From Himantopus leucocephalus (taxonomy: Eukaryota > Chordata > Aves > Charadriiformes > Recurvirostridae): a stretch of 64,000 nucleotides of DNA. Below the pieces are notes generated by a model. It was not told where the DNA came from. It saw only the letters and a list, made by a program, of their open reading frames with translations, and made no database searches. The stretch is from positions 9,826,727-9,890,726 of the forward strand of contig RSEF01000012.1 in NCBI GenBank assembly GCA_003993805.1, given 5' to 3'. Positions within the stretch are counted from its first letter, which is position 1. The number at the start of each line of letters is the position of its first letter. Shown one piece after another: positions 49,101 to 61,484 of this stretch. Position numbers and translations under genes: made by a program.

Positions 49101-52100
49101 GACAAAATGTCCACTAGAGACTCGGATTCCTGCTTCCAAAGCACTTGCAACCCACTGTGTGTTTTAGGAAGAGAATATACTGGTTCTCAAATACGTGCAC
49201 TCTCGGCTCCTCACAAGGCTGTGATCAGAGAAAAGGCTGCAAGGTTGCATCTTTTAATGAAGTCCGAGTATATCATAATGAAATCATCTGCAAAAAGAAG
49301 AGTGTAGGTTCAGCAACAACAAGGATTTCAGGCTATTGTAAAACTGTATTCTTTATTTTTAAATTGCAATCTCCAGGGCATGATTGTATCAAGAGCAACT
49401 TGCAAATCTATGTCACTGCCAGCAAAATTTTGATTTCCATTTGATAGGACAATTTGCAAACAGCAGTTTTCCACATTGTGCAAGTGCTTACCATTTGTAA
49501 GAACTACAAGAATTCAATGCTGATTCAATGCCCATTTAATGGGCGATGCAACACACTCTTGCTCAAGGCAGATGGCTTGGAAAATATCAGGGGTGGCAAG
49601 AGTGCATTCTCTCTTTCTACAAAGGAGCAGTATACCTGGTAGTCTCTCAGCAAGGATCATAAACCAGGTGTTGCCACCGTTGAGAAGATGAGGGTATAGA
49701 CTGGGTGCAGCAGGTAGAGTTAAGCAGTTTGAGGAATTTTCCTTAGGAAAAGAAAAGAACATTTCACTCTCAGTGGAGCTCCTGCAGCTCAGAAATGATG
49801 TCACATGCTAAGGAACCAGAGAAGTATTTACTCCTGGACCGTTCGATCAAAAGCAAGGAGCTTGAAATTTAGCTTTAAAATAGTGTATGCTCTAAATATA
49901 GCAGTCAGATGACCTGACAGAGCTAAGATTCATGCTTCATGAGTTTGCAAATTGAAAGAGTCAATCCAGCTCAGAGTATCACAGAACCCTAAAGACAGAT
50001 TGCTGTATTTATTACAGTAGCTACTATTTACAAACATATCTCCACACTGTTTGCTCTCTAATTATAGTTGGGGCACATACAATCATTCACTTTCTGTGAG
50101 CTCCTTTTGTATGCTACACCTCCAAAGTCAATGGAAGTAATTTTAAGAACCTGTTGATTGATTTATTGATCAATTAAGTTGACCAATGCAATAGACTAGA
50201 AATAACCAGACAGGCAAGTGATTTGATAAATATTCCTGGAGACTGGTCACTATAGGCACTGGAAGTCAGGGAAAAAGAAACCCTTAATGGTAGGTTCAGG
50301 CTTTTTATAGAATCTATGTTAACAGTTGGCCCTAAAACTTCATTCCTTATGCAGGCCTGCTTGGTTAAGTGCACTCCCCAAAATGTTTGGGATAACTCTG
50401 TACAATCCAGCATTAGCTATCAAATTCAGCAGAAGCAATTGGCAGAAGTTCAGCTCCTATTACCAGAAACAATGTGACAAGAAAGAGGAAGGGGGGCGAG
50501 TGTCTCAGGCAAGAGCTTGAGGCAGGAAAGGGGTAATTCTATCTGACCAAGGCCATGGGATGAAAGAAACGCAGGCGGAGATCATCATCCAAAGGCAGCT
50601 TCCAGTGCTTGGGACAGTTTTCTGGTGATTCTGTGGTGGGACTTCACCGCAGCTTTCACTGAGCTCCAACAGCAAGGAGCAGATTACGCGCCTGGCCAGC
50701 ACTAAAAACCATAAACCTCATCTATTAAGTATTCACTGAGATGGCCTTTTTTTTTTTTCCTGTGGATTTAAATTGTGATTTAATGAGGTTTTCAATGAAA
50801 CGTGTTGGCAGCTTATCATAAAACTAAGCTGAACATAACTTGTACTCCTTTGCACAGTCCGCTCAGTTGTGTGAACTGTCATTCAACTCAATCAAGAGGC
50901 AAATTAGGATTCAACTCTGTTGCATAGGAGTGGTTTCCTAAGAGGCAGAGGACAGGTACACTAACTAAGCAGGAGGCAAAGGAAAAAGCTGGCGTTACTG
51001 CTATTATTTGTACAATATTTTAGATAATCTTTTGGCACTGTGGTTTTGGGGATTTTCCATTTATCCCCAACACAATAAAGGAATTAAAAGCCCAAGGATG
51101 TCAATAGTTTTTTCCACAAGCATAAAATTAAAGCAGGAAAAAAAATTCAGGCGCAGAAAAAATAAATTAGCAAGATCTAATTCACATTCTCTCATAACCT
51201 CTCAGCATTTTTGAAAATAAATGCCACACTTATCAAAACAACCTTTAAAATAAAAGCCTTTAAAAGCTTATTTATCTCATAATATTCTCCTTTCTGCCTG
51301 TCATATAATATATATATTACATACATATAAAATCAAAAGAAAAATCCACTCAAAGAAACCAACACTCCAGTGCTCCATTTTCCATTTAGTGTTGGTTATA
51401 CACCCACAGAGACCTTAAAACATTTTAAAGGATCAAGCTTTCCTTCTCATTAGTACCACCATCACGTCGTTCTGAACTGTGGTCATATAACCTTTTGCAC
51501 CTTTTCACTCTATTGAATCAATCTCCCCTGGCAACTTCTGGTGTGGCACTCTGCTCCTCCTGCCTCCGGCTCTTCTTCCCTCACTAATTCTGTGTTCAGA
51601 ACTGTGAAGCACAAAATTAGACGTTTCAAATTAAGCAAGGAGAGAGAATGAGAGAACCTTATTAAATCAACATTAGCATCAGAGTGTCTTTAAAAGGGAA
51701 ACTCAATTGCAAAATATTACTCGTCTCCGTAAAGCTCTTTACATTGACAGAAATGAGACAGGCAGCAGCTGAAGTCATCTTCCTCTGCCCCCACCTTCCT
51801 CTTCATGCTGGTCACAGTGCTTGAGCAATAAGAGCAGGATCCTTTTCAGACCATAGCCCCAGAGGAAGCAGAGCTTACCTTGAAGTCACAAGCACTGGAA
51901 TTGCCAAGTAAAAAGGACAAGGTCCATTAATATGATGTTGGGGGAAAAATGCACACACAAAAAAAGCATATTACCACACAAAAGCAGACTCGCCTTTTCC
52001 TCCCAAGCTTTCCACAACACTCGTCATTCTCTCAAGTCACGTTAACAAGTTACAGTCAATTCTTTACTTCTTACAAGAAGGCAAAGAGCCATTTCAAGTC

Positions 52101-55100
52101 TTAGTTTCCATTCTCAGACCCTAACAATCAAAATTACTGACATGATAGTGATGATCAGCATATTCTGTTCCAAAACACAACTTTTTGAATGTGAACCTCC
52201 AGTTCCTGGCCAGATATGCTTAAACTCCTTTACAAGATAAATCACTGAAGTATCATACCATTTCCCCTTGCTGGATAATCAGATGTGTTGTTAAAGCCAG
52301 AGATCACCTCTGAGCCTGCATGGTCTTTAAACGTGACTTTCCTTTGCACTTCTTGAATAAGAGTTGATATTTGCACCCTGTGTCAACAGAATGAGCGTAC
52401 GCACCTTACAGCACTGTGCAGCAGGCTACGTACTTGTCCTTTGGGCTGCCACCTAAAACAGCGAGCGTCTCAGCAGCACCTTGCAGGGAGAGAGCTTGTA
52501 ACATGTGCTGGTGAGGAGTCCTAGGGAAACAAATCCTACTAAAACAAGTTAAGTATGAAAAAAATATCTATTTAACACCTATTTCAATTATTAAAAAAAA
52601 TAATCAATGTGTAGAGTACCCGTTTAGCTAGGCAATATTACCTTAAGTGATATGAAACTGAAGCTGAATTCCTGACGACAAAACAAAACTTTCAAAGCAA
52701 TTTTGGGCAAAACAGACGCTACTCCAAAAGAAACGGAGGCTGAAGCTTTTGATTGCTCTAGTCCTACCATGCAACAGCAACTTCTGTGTCAGCCTGACAC
52801 TACTGAAAACTCTGCATTTTGCAGACAGGTTTCCAAGTGCAGGCTCTCCGTACCAATAAAACAGGACTTTGAGAAGCCAGGGGTGCTGGCGGTTCTGCAA
52901 CCTCTCCAGAGGTGTAATAGAAGTGACCGCTTCCTCATCTGACAGCCAGGCTTACATGCCATTAACTGAGTGCTGGACAAAGCAGTTCCTACACCAGAGT
53001 TAAGACAAAGCGCACGAGGGAAACAGGAAGAAGGAGAAAGATAAAACTAACACTCCCAAAAACTAGTGACAAAAAGCTAACTTGGATGTTAAAGGGCTGT
53101 CTATTCAACATCCTTGTTTTGTAAAACGAAATGTTTCATTTTCACCTCAAAGGGCAACAGTAGCAATACAAGACTGCTTGGAGCCTTCCAAAATGAAAGG
53201 GTCTGATGAAAACGAGCAATTTACCATTCAATTATAAAAGCTGAAAAATGGTGAAAACAGAAAAGTCAGAATGAAGCACTGAACTTGAAGTCTTCAGGCT
53301 GCCCTCGATGCCTTTTCAGGCCAGTAAGAACTCGTTACCAAAATACACTTAACTGTCTGCTACATGCCTTTCTTCCCGGAAAGGACAACACTAACCGAAA
53401 ATTGAAAACATATTTTTTTTCTATTTTCTACTGCAGCTAATTTTCTCCTAGCCTTTCCCTGGCAGTCTGACACAGAACTAGAAGTGGCCTCCCATCGCCT
53501 TCAAGTGCCACCCCTTGCTTTTGCAGGCGTTATCAAATACTGCCTTTAATTCAGTGGGACAATAACTGTATTGATGGAGGTCTAAACAGAATATAATAAT
53601 AGGGCCTTATGAAGTTAAGCAGTAAGCATAATGATCAAAATTAATAAACTGATATCCCTAAACGTGAATGCATTCGTTCATGGGATGGGATATAATTCTC
53701 CTGCAATTTCCTGCCCTCTTCTCTTGTACGCAAAACATCAAGAATGTCAAAATGGAGGAGTATCACTTCAGCCTAAAAAAAAGGCACTCTAATTTCAGAA
53801 TGTTCACCAGGTAGAGTCTGTTTTCCACAAATACCAAGTAATTAGTTCGTACTCATATGCCCAACACTTTCAGCTCTTTAGTCCCCCCATTCTGAAAATC
53901 TTTCAAGAAACAGTCAACTTTTATCAGCCACACAAAATGTACAACTAAAAGAAGAACAAAACCAGCGGAAACGGTTTTTGGGCAGCTTCCACCATCTAAT
54001 TCTGTTCCTTACAAATCATAAGTCAGTTTGATAACTCAGCATATACCAAGCCCACAAGCAAAGAATGAAATACAGAGGTACTTAAAGCCACTTGTAACCG
54101 AAAGCTTGGAAAAGCTTTCAAAGAAACACCGTTTTAAAAACCGAAACAGCATCAAGAACTAAACAACCAGAGAGTTCTGAGGGGTTTTGTTTTTGTTTTC
54201 TAAAAACGTGCCATGCTATTCACCTTCAAAGATCTCAGTGAATATCAACACATCATGACAACACTTCTTGAGATAACTACTATTCCAAGAAAACCAAAGG
54301 ACAAGCAAGATGCAATAATTTATCCCGATTCATGCGGAAAATACCAGACAGGATCATGACTGATAACAGAGACCAAAACCGCAGAAGAAACCAAGATTTT
54401 CATCATCCATGTATTTGTGCAGATTACTGAAAGGAAAACAGTCACAGTGTACTGATGCTTGCCTGTTAATATCCTTCCAAGAGGGTACAATCAGAAAATT
54501 ATCTCAAAAGATCTAAGTATAATGCACTGAAAGGTTACATACATTTGAGATGAAGGGAAAGAGCTGGAGCAGCAAAAAAGCAATCCCTATTTCATTCTTA
54601 AGTCTCTAAGGGACTCGGGAAGCAGCAGTGAATGGTGGAAAGCCATCCACCAAATCCAGGCAACTAATACTGCTTGCAGTGATTAACTCACTCTAGGTGT
54701 CAGCCTGCCACCTACTACTGTCAGTGTGGAAAATTCGCTGTAAGCACTGAGAGGATTGTGCAGAAAGGAAAAGAAACACTGAAAAGAAGAGGTAAGACAG
54801 ACACAAAACAATGCAGAGTCACAGCAGCCTTTCCCTTTAGTAGTAACTACTGGCTGCAGCACTTAACCCACTTCTGAGACATCAGTAAAATAGACCCGTC
54901 TCATCATCGTTCAGTTTTTCAAGCAGCAAATCGGGAATTAATATTCACAGGCTCTATGACTGACATAATTGCAATTTAAAAAGGGCAATTAATCATCAGC
55001 CACACTGGCGGCTGACTTGCCAGGCTGGGATCCTTTCTCTCCACACCTGCCAACAAACTCACAGGAGGCAAAAGCATCGCACATGCACACAGAGCGAGGC

Positions 55101-56954
55101 AGTGCCATTCTCCCTCTTACCCCCAAGCCCAGGCTTCACAGCATATGCTATGGGTTTTGTTATTGTTTTTTTCTCTGACATGTGCCGCAGCGGGATCATT
55201 CACCCACTCTTACCCCCACGATACCAAACCAATCTCCCTTGCCCCGTGGATAAGGAATGCTCTCTCCATGTTGTATCTCATTCACGTCAGCCAAGAGAAT
55301 TGAGGCAATGAGCTCCATCACCTCCATTATGGAGTTCTCCTCATCTCCCCATTTTCCTTTGTATCTTTGCATGAACTAATATTTTTTAAGAGTGACATCT
55401 CATCCCAGTCCTACTTGGAAAGTATATTACAAAAGGTGAGAGTACAGGCCCGGAGAAGCAAATAATATAGGCTCATGGAAACTTCAAACCTGGCAAGTGG
55501 TTTTCATAAGACGAGTCAAAAAAAGCCACTAAGGCAGTATTTACTTCCACGCTCTTATGGGAAGGTTTTTAAGCACACTTTAAACAAAACTGAAAACCCA
55601 AGCAATTGCTCTACATATTAGTTCCACCACTTTAAAATCTTTCTATGTGAGCATCCATTGCCAGACGCAAAAGGTATTTCAACACATAGTATTTAGAGAA
55701 GAGACATTTGGAAATTTGTCAACGGTGTTCAGGTTCCCAGAAAGAAAGTTCTGAGACTAAATTATTGTGGCATGAGTACATAACCTCCTGTAGGAAGCAC
55801 AATTCTTAATATAACATCCTTTCCTGAGTGGAAGAAAGCCATCAAACTGACCACCATATTACGCCAGCCTACTTATCTGGGAAGTACATAAAACACTATG
55901 GCGATAAATAACATAGAAAATAAGCATGAGATTGATGGAAAGATTTAAGAGCCCAGCAGGCTGTGAGGTCTTCAAGCGACACACTTAAGACAATGTGCTT
56001 GGGCCAAAGAAAATACACAACGTACTTCTAGGGCAAAGAAATCTTGCTCACACAGGTGCCATTGCTGCCAGCCAAGTGCAGCAGATATGTAGGGACTGAG
56101 GATGCATCCTGTAACACAAGCTGTAATGTCCTCCCCTCCTCATTCCTGCCAGTCAGCAACCAGAAATTGCCTTCATCATAACAATACAGGAAAAGAATTC
56201 AATGCTTTTGTATGTGAAAGAGAGTAATTTCAATCCGAAGAATTAAGTCAGGATGGAAGCTGGAACACAATTACATATTGCACATCTTGGTCAGAGTTCC
56301 AAACAAAGGTAGTTGGCAGAACGTCTCTGCCAGCAGATAACACCAATAAATGGCCTCATTTCCAGCTATTATAAGATAATAAACAGGCTTTGCTTCCTCA
56401 TACTGTCCTCATTTCTATCAGGTCCCTCTCAAGATTTGCTGTATTTTTGACACATGCTTCAGGTGTTCTTCATCCACAAACCTCAGCGCATCATTGCAAG
56501 TTAAATGAGGTGTCTACAACCACTTCTCTCAGCTTTGTGAAACTAGACAAGCGCAATTATGAGACCCCTCCAGCTTTTTCCTCGTTCAGATTTTGCAAGG
56601 GTTTAGTAATATCGTAAAGAACATTTTGTTCCCAAACAGATCTTTACCTTCAAAGGACACAAGTGTCATGCTGCCCACTTGCCCTCTGTTCGGAACAGAC
56701 TCACCTTGTCCCCCACTAACAAAATCACTCCTTAACAGATGAGAGAATGTGGTGTTAAGAAATAGCAGGTATCACTCGAGTATGTATTGTCTCCCAACTT
56801 TGGGGTAAATACCCTGCAACTCAGTTGCATTTTCTCGTAATGGAAATGCTGGATCAAAGACTTTTACTGGGCTCTTCTGCACTAGGAGAGGGTGTTTACT
56901 AAAAACAGAGATGGGAACAAATCTGGGGTGGAGGGGTGGATAAAAAAAGATAAA

Positions 56955-56970
56955 GGGGGGGTGGGAGGGG
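56955..56970 (+). other. Potential G-quadruplex with one-base loops
   Basis: The run is GGGGGGG-T-GGG-A-GGGG: four G3 tracts joined by loops of one base. A second G-rich piece (ggggtggagggg) lies about 20 bases upstream. The G-rich strand is the template strand of CHCHD6, so the structure would form in DNA and not in the pre-mRNA. Motifs of this kind also arise by chance in purine-rich introns. Confidence 0.6.
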
Positions 56971-59900
56971 CAGGAAAAGAGAGAAATACAAAGACTCTTT
57001 CTCAGACACAATCAGGGCTCCTGGGCTGCTGCCCAGGATCATGGATGCTTTATTTCTTAAATTTCTTCAGAAGAAAAACAAATACTTGTGCTTCCAAATT
57101 TTCCTAACACCTGTAAGCTTAATGCCTCCAATCAGCACTTGCTCACATCTTTATCTTGAAGCCCACATTATGAAGTTTTGATAAGCGTTTTCCTTCCCAA
57201 TGTCTCTCACTCCACATGGATAAGAGCCACTAATAGAAGACGGAGACCAAAATCCTTGCCTCTTCTATTGCCTACATTTAGCAATCAGCAACTGCCTGAG
57301 TATTGTGTGAGACCCAAAGCACTGCCGTGTATTACACACTTATCTCTGCAAAACCACCCTGCACAAGTGACAACTTCCAGGCAGGGGGGAGGGGGAATTG
57401 TGCAGCTTTGCGATAATGAAAGCATAGACGAGTGTCACTGCTGTAGATAATTATGCATTAGCAGTGAAATTACTTAATGGAATGAAATAAACTAAGCCAA
57501 ATGTTTTGTTTTAAAGGGAATTTAGGGTCTGCAAAAGGTGCCCAACTGACAGCCCAGGAGAGCGAGAATGACAGCCCTCCCTCATTCACAAAAACGATAC
57601 GATACCGCAACAGCCTGGCAGACTTCCACCTCCCGCCCAGGCACAGGGGGAACAGAGGAGAAGCTAAAGAAAGTTTCAGCCTCCCTGTTCATTCAGGCTC
57701 TAATCTGTCTGATGAGAGCCCACATAGGGATCAGTCACCAAGTAAAGAGGAACAACTGACTGTGATCATTTCCTAAATAAAGATACCAGCTCTGACGAAA
57801 AGGATTACTTCAACCCACAGATCTTCCATAGCCCACCCCGACAAGCATCCATCAGAATAAAAAAACATGTTTAATCAGTGTCACTACAGACAAGACTCCA
57901 ACTAACAACAGAAACAACAGGATGAGTAGGTACATGGCCCACAATGAAACCACCACCTCCCACCAAGCCCACGAGGTCTTCCTCTCCTCTTGCCTTAACA
58001 ATCACACACCTACACACACTCCCACCACTGCTCTTGTCTAGATGGCTCTCAACATCATCCTCCTGCTTGTTAAAACAAGGACTCTCAAGGTCAGTCAGAA
58101 TTTATAAGGCAGCCATTTCATCTTTTGTGCTTCTCTGGCTACATTCCTTCCTAAAAGCTGCTGAACGTTGGAGATTCTGCTGGGTCTGAAAGCCCTGCCA
58201 ACACCAGGGCCAATTAGGAGTTTCAGGATGATGCATATTAAAGTTATTATGGAAGGCAGTTATGCAGCCAGAATAAATCTTAACTGAACCTTTAAGTGGT
58301 TTTTATAACTCTTGTTTCTCCTTCTTGAAAACAGATGAAAAGATAGAAATCTCCTCCTTAAAAATCTGCAGGGATTCCAGCCAACCACCAACTTCTCCCT
58401 GAAGATTCTGCCCTCAAAGCAGTAACTCATTTTGTCCAAGGCCAGCTAGATCACCTTTATGTTTTAAACTCCAAACCACTCAAATCAGTCAGAAATTTAG
58501 AATATCAGTGAAGACCGACCTGAGATACTGCCTTTACAAAAGGCACTGCATATACATCTCAAGCTTCTGCTGAAAGAAACTCCAATGTTTTTTGAGTACG
58601 GGCCTTCTTAGACAGTCTACGTAGTCTGATTGCAGATAGTCAAAGGCAAAGGGACACACATATTACAGTCAATTTTTACAGACCAAGTTTTGTAGGTAGT
58701 ATCTAATTAGAAGGCTAGGATGTAGGTCAAAATAGTGAATCTTAAAGAGGATCTGAGGAACAGAGGCAGCGACATCAGTTTTGATAGCGAGCACAAGATG
58801 TCATTAGGAGAGCATCTGCCACTATCCTCTCACCACTTCCAAAACCAAACTTGCTCTCAGCAGCAGTTATCTACCCCTCCAAGAAGCACTACTAGTAAAC
58901 GACAAGACAACTGAAGACCAAGGAGAAATCTGAGCTGGCTGAGAACATACCATATCATTTGTGTGGAAACCTGCACTGTCTTCACAACAACCGTGTCCTC
59001 CCCTCTGCAGCCTGAACGCACAGCAACTTCACAAGCTGCTAGATAAATGCATTTAAGCATGAAAGCGAGCCCCAGAGACCATGATGAGAAAATGAGAGAT
59101 AGAAGCAGGCTGGTTCAACATACATCTCCAGTTTGTAAACTACGTCAGTACATAGTGGCCTCACCACTCCAAACGATGTATTTCTATAGAAATCAATGAA
59201 CTTCAAAAACTTAGGGTAAACGCGTCCTGAAAAATATTATGGTAACTCCTGGAGAAGCTAGAGTCAGAATCAAAACAAATAAACAAAAAACTCTGAGACA
59301 TTTCAATGGTATGCAAGCAATTTGAGGGCTCAGCAGTTCCCAGTCCGCCCCTGGAAAGGAGCCTTCATGGGTGTCCCTTCACTGCCACCTTCAGGAAATA
59401 CTCACTGCTGCTTTGAAAATGTTCTCGACACAGCAGGAAAAAAGTATGAACTTGGCAAAGGCATCATCACTGGCATGCAACCGAGCTGCACATTAAAAAT
59501 CCAAAAGAAGAGTACTACAGCTAGAATCACATCCCAAAGAACTGAGGAGCAGAGGACAGAGTCTGCAAGATCAATACACAGAGCAGCCACTGGGCTGAGC
59601 AGTGGTTTTGACCCCAAATAAGATACATAAAAGATACATAATTCATCTCCCAGGTGCTGCACATAAGGCAGGTAATAGATTTTCCCAGATCCTAAATTCA
59701 AAGGGGTATTAATGAGGATACACTCTTTATGGATTGTTTATTAGACTCCATTTGCACTATCCCATTTTAAAGGCTCACTTGAAAAGCCAACAACTACCTC
59801 CCTCAAAAATAATTTTAAGAACAAGCAAATCAAAACTTCTTTACTAACGAAAGCAGAAAATTTCATACGAATTCAGGGTCAGCAATGAAGTGAAAAAAAA

Positions 59901-61352
59901 ATAACGCACAGGTCAAAAAAATGACATTCTAGTATCATTTATTTATTTATACACGTGTGCAAAAAATGCACCTTAAGTCTCTGGACAGTATATTGACTTA
60001 CAAGTAGATGACATGAATCATCAAGCAGGAAACTTAGTTCCAAATCAGTCCACTCCATAGCTCTTAAAATAGGCAGATGACTTGCTGAACAGTGACGCCT
60101 AACCAAGCCCAACAGCAACATCTGCTGGCCAGTGAGCAACAGTAGGAAGTTAGTCTAATTATATGGAAGTCTATTATTAAGTCTTACAAAGATGTGAACT
60201 TTCACTGCAGTTTAAGAATGCTCATTAAGACACATTTCTTGTGCAGAAAGCCAATGTAACTTCTAAACACATGTGCAAACAACAAGGCAAAATTTTCCTT
60301 GTGCTTGCACGTGCATTTAGTCAGAAAAATCTGTCACATACCATTACTTGCCCACTGAGGTACTTGACAGAAACTTGACACTGAAATTAAGAGGGGTTAA
60401 AATTCGTGTTAGTGAGGCTTTGCTGGAAGAAATCTCTTCTGTCTAGCTGCTTCGATCCCATCTGAAGAACACCCATGGTACCCCTTGAACTACTTTCTTT
60501 CCTAAGGGAGCAGCCCACATGTGCAAGGCCCGAGGCAGCAAAGTATTTATCAACCACGCGAGTCCCATCTACACAGAGGAGAATGGCAGGTCAGACCATT
60601 AGAGCTCCTTTCCCTTCAGGTGCCTCAACACATTCCTTATTAACCTTAGAAAATAAGCCTGCTATGGCAGAATGACATTATTGGAGTAGGAGCACAGCTA
60701 ATGGTCCCCACTTAATTTGGGCACAAACTGATACTCTATCTAGAGTAATTACAATGAAAACTCTTACCCCAGATGCATAAAATTTGATGAACTACTTCTG
60801 AAGTGTTCTAAAGAAAAGAAAACGCAAGTGGCTGGCAACAGCTTCCAGATCGCATTTAGACCTTCGTGATGATCTGGAACAAGGACAGAGTGACCCGAGA
60901 GCTGGCTTCTGAACACAGCCTTCTGAACAGCCGTCAGATGGGAAAAGGTGTTGATGCATCCCACTTCTCTTACCAGTAAAGGAACAGTGTCAAATTTTTA
61001 CCTGACCACAGAGACCTCTTTTTGCAGGTTGCTATATAACAAGAAATCACAGGCAAGTAGGGTTTTAATAGAACTCTATGATAACCTTCAGTAGCACAAA
61101 GCTTCGAAAAATTACACTGCAAAATGCTGAGCCTTGAACAGGAAAAGGCACGCTGGCTGGCTGGGGGGGGCAACTTTTCAAATGATAGAAAACTACAGGC
61201 TGGACTGACATTGATTATCTTTAAAATTTTAGCTTGCTATGCAGTTTAATGCTCATGCTTTTTCAAGTTTTGTACTTGAAACAAAATTCTTTTACCCTGA
61301 AAAATTAGGGAAGAGGATTTAAGAAACATGCAAGTTTATTTACATCTGACAT

Positions 61353-61484
61353 AAGTTTTTGCAGTTGCTGGTTTTGGTTGTTTTGTTGTTGTTGGTTTTT
61401 TAGGCTGCTGTTTTGTTTTGTGGTGGTTTGTTCTTTGGCTGTTTGGGGGTTTTTTTTGTGTTTTTTTTTTTTTCTTTATTTTTA
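61353..61484. repeat. T/G-rich low-complexity tract
   Basis: About 130 bases are almost entirely T and G on the plus strand. They consist of ttttg, ttg and ggttt units followed by a long T run. On the CHCHD6 sense strand this reads as A/C-rich. It shows no exact unit, so it is low-complexity sequence and not a clean microsatellite. Confidence 0.75.

Noticed and set aside
60768..60807. A 40-nt minus-strand exon between ttttcttttctttag and a GTAAGAG donor
   Set aside because: Splice signals are strong, but 40 bases would shift the frame and the peptide has no similarity to MIC25. Kept only as a possible pseudo-exon.
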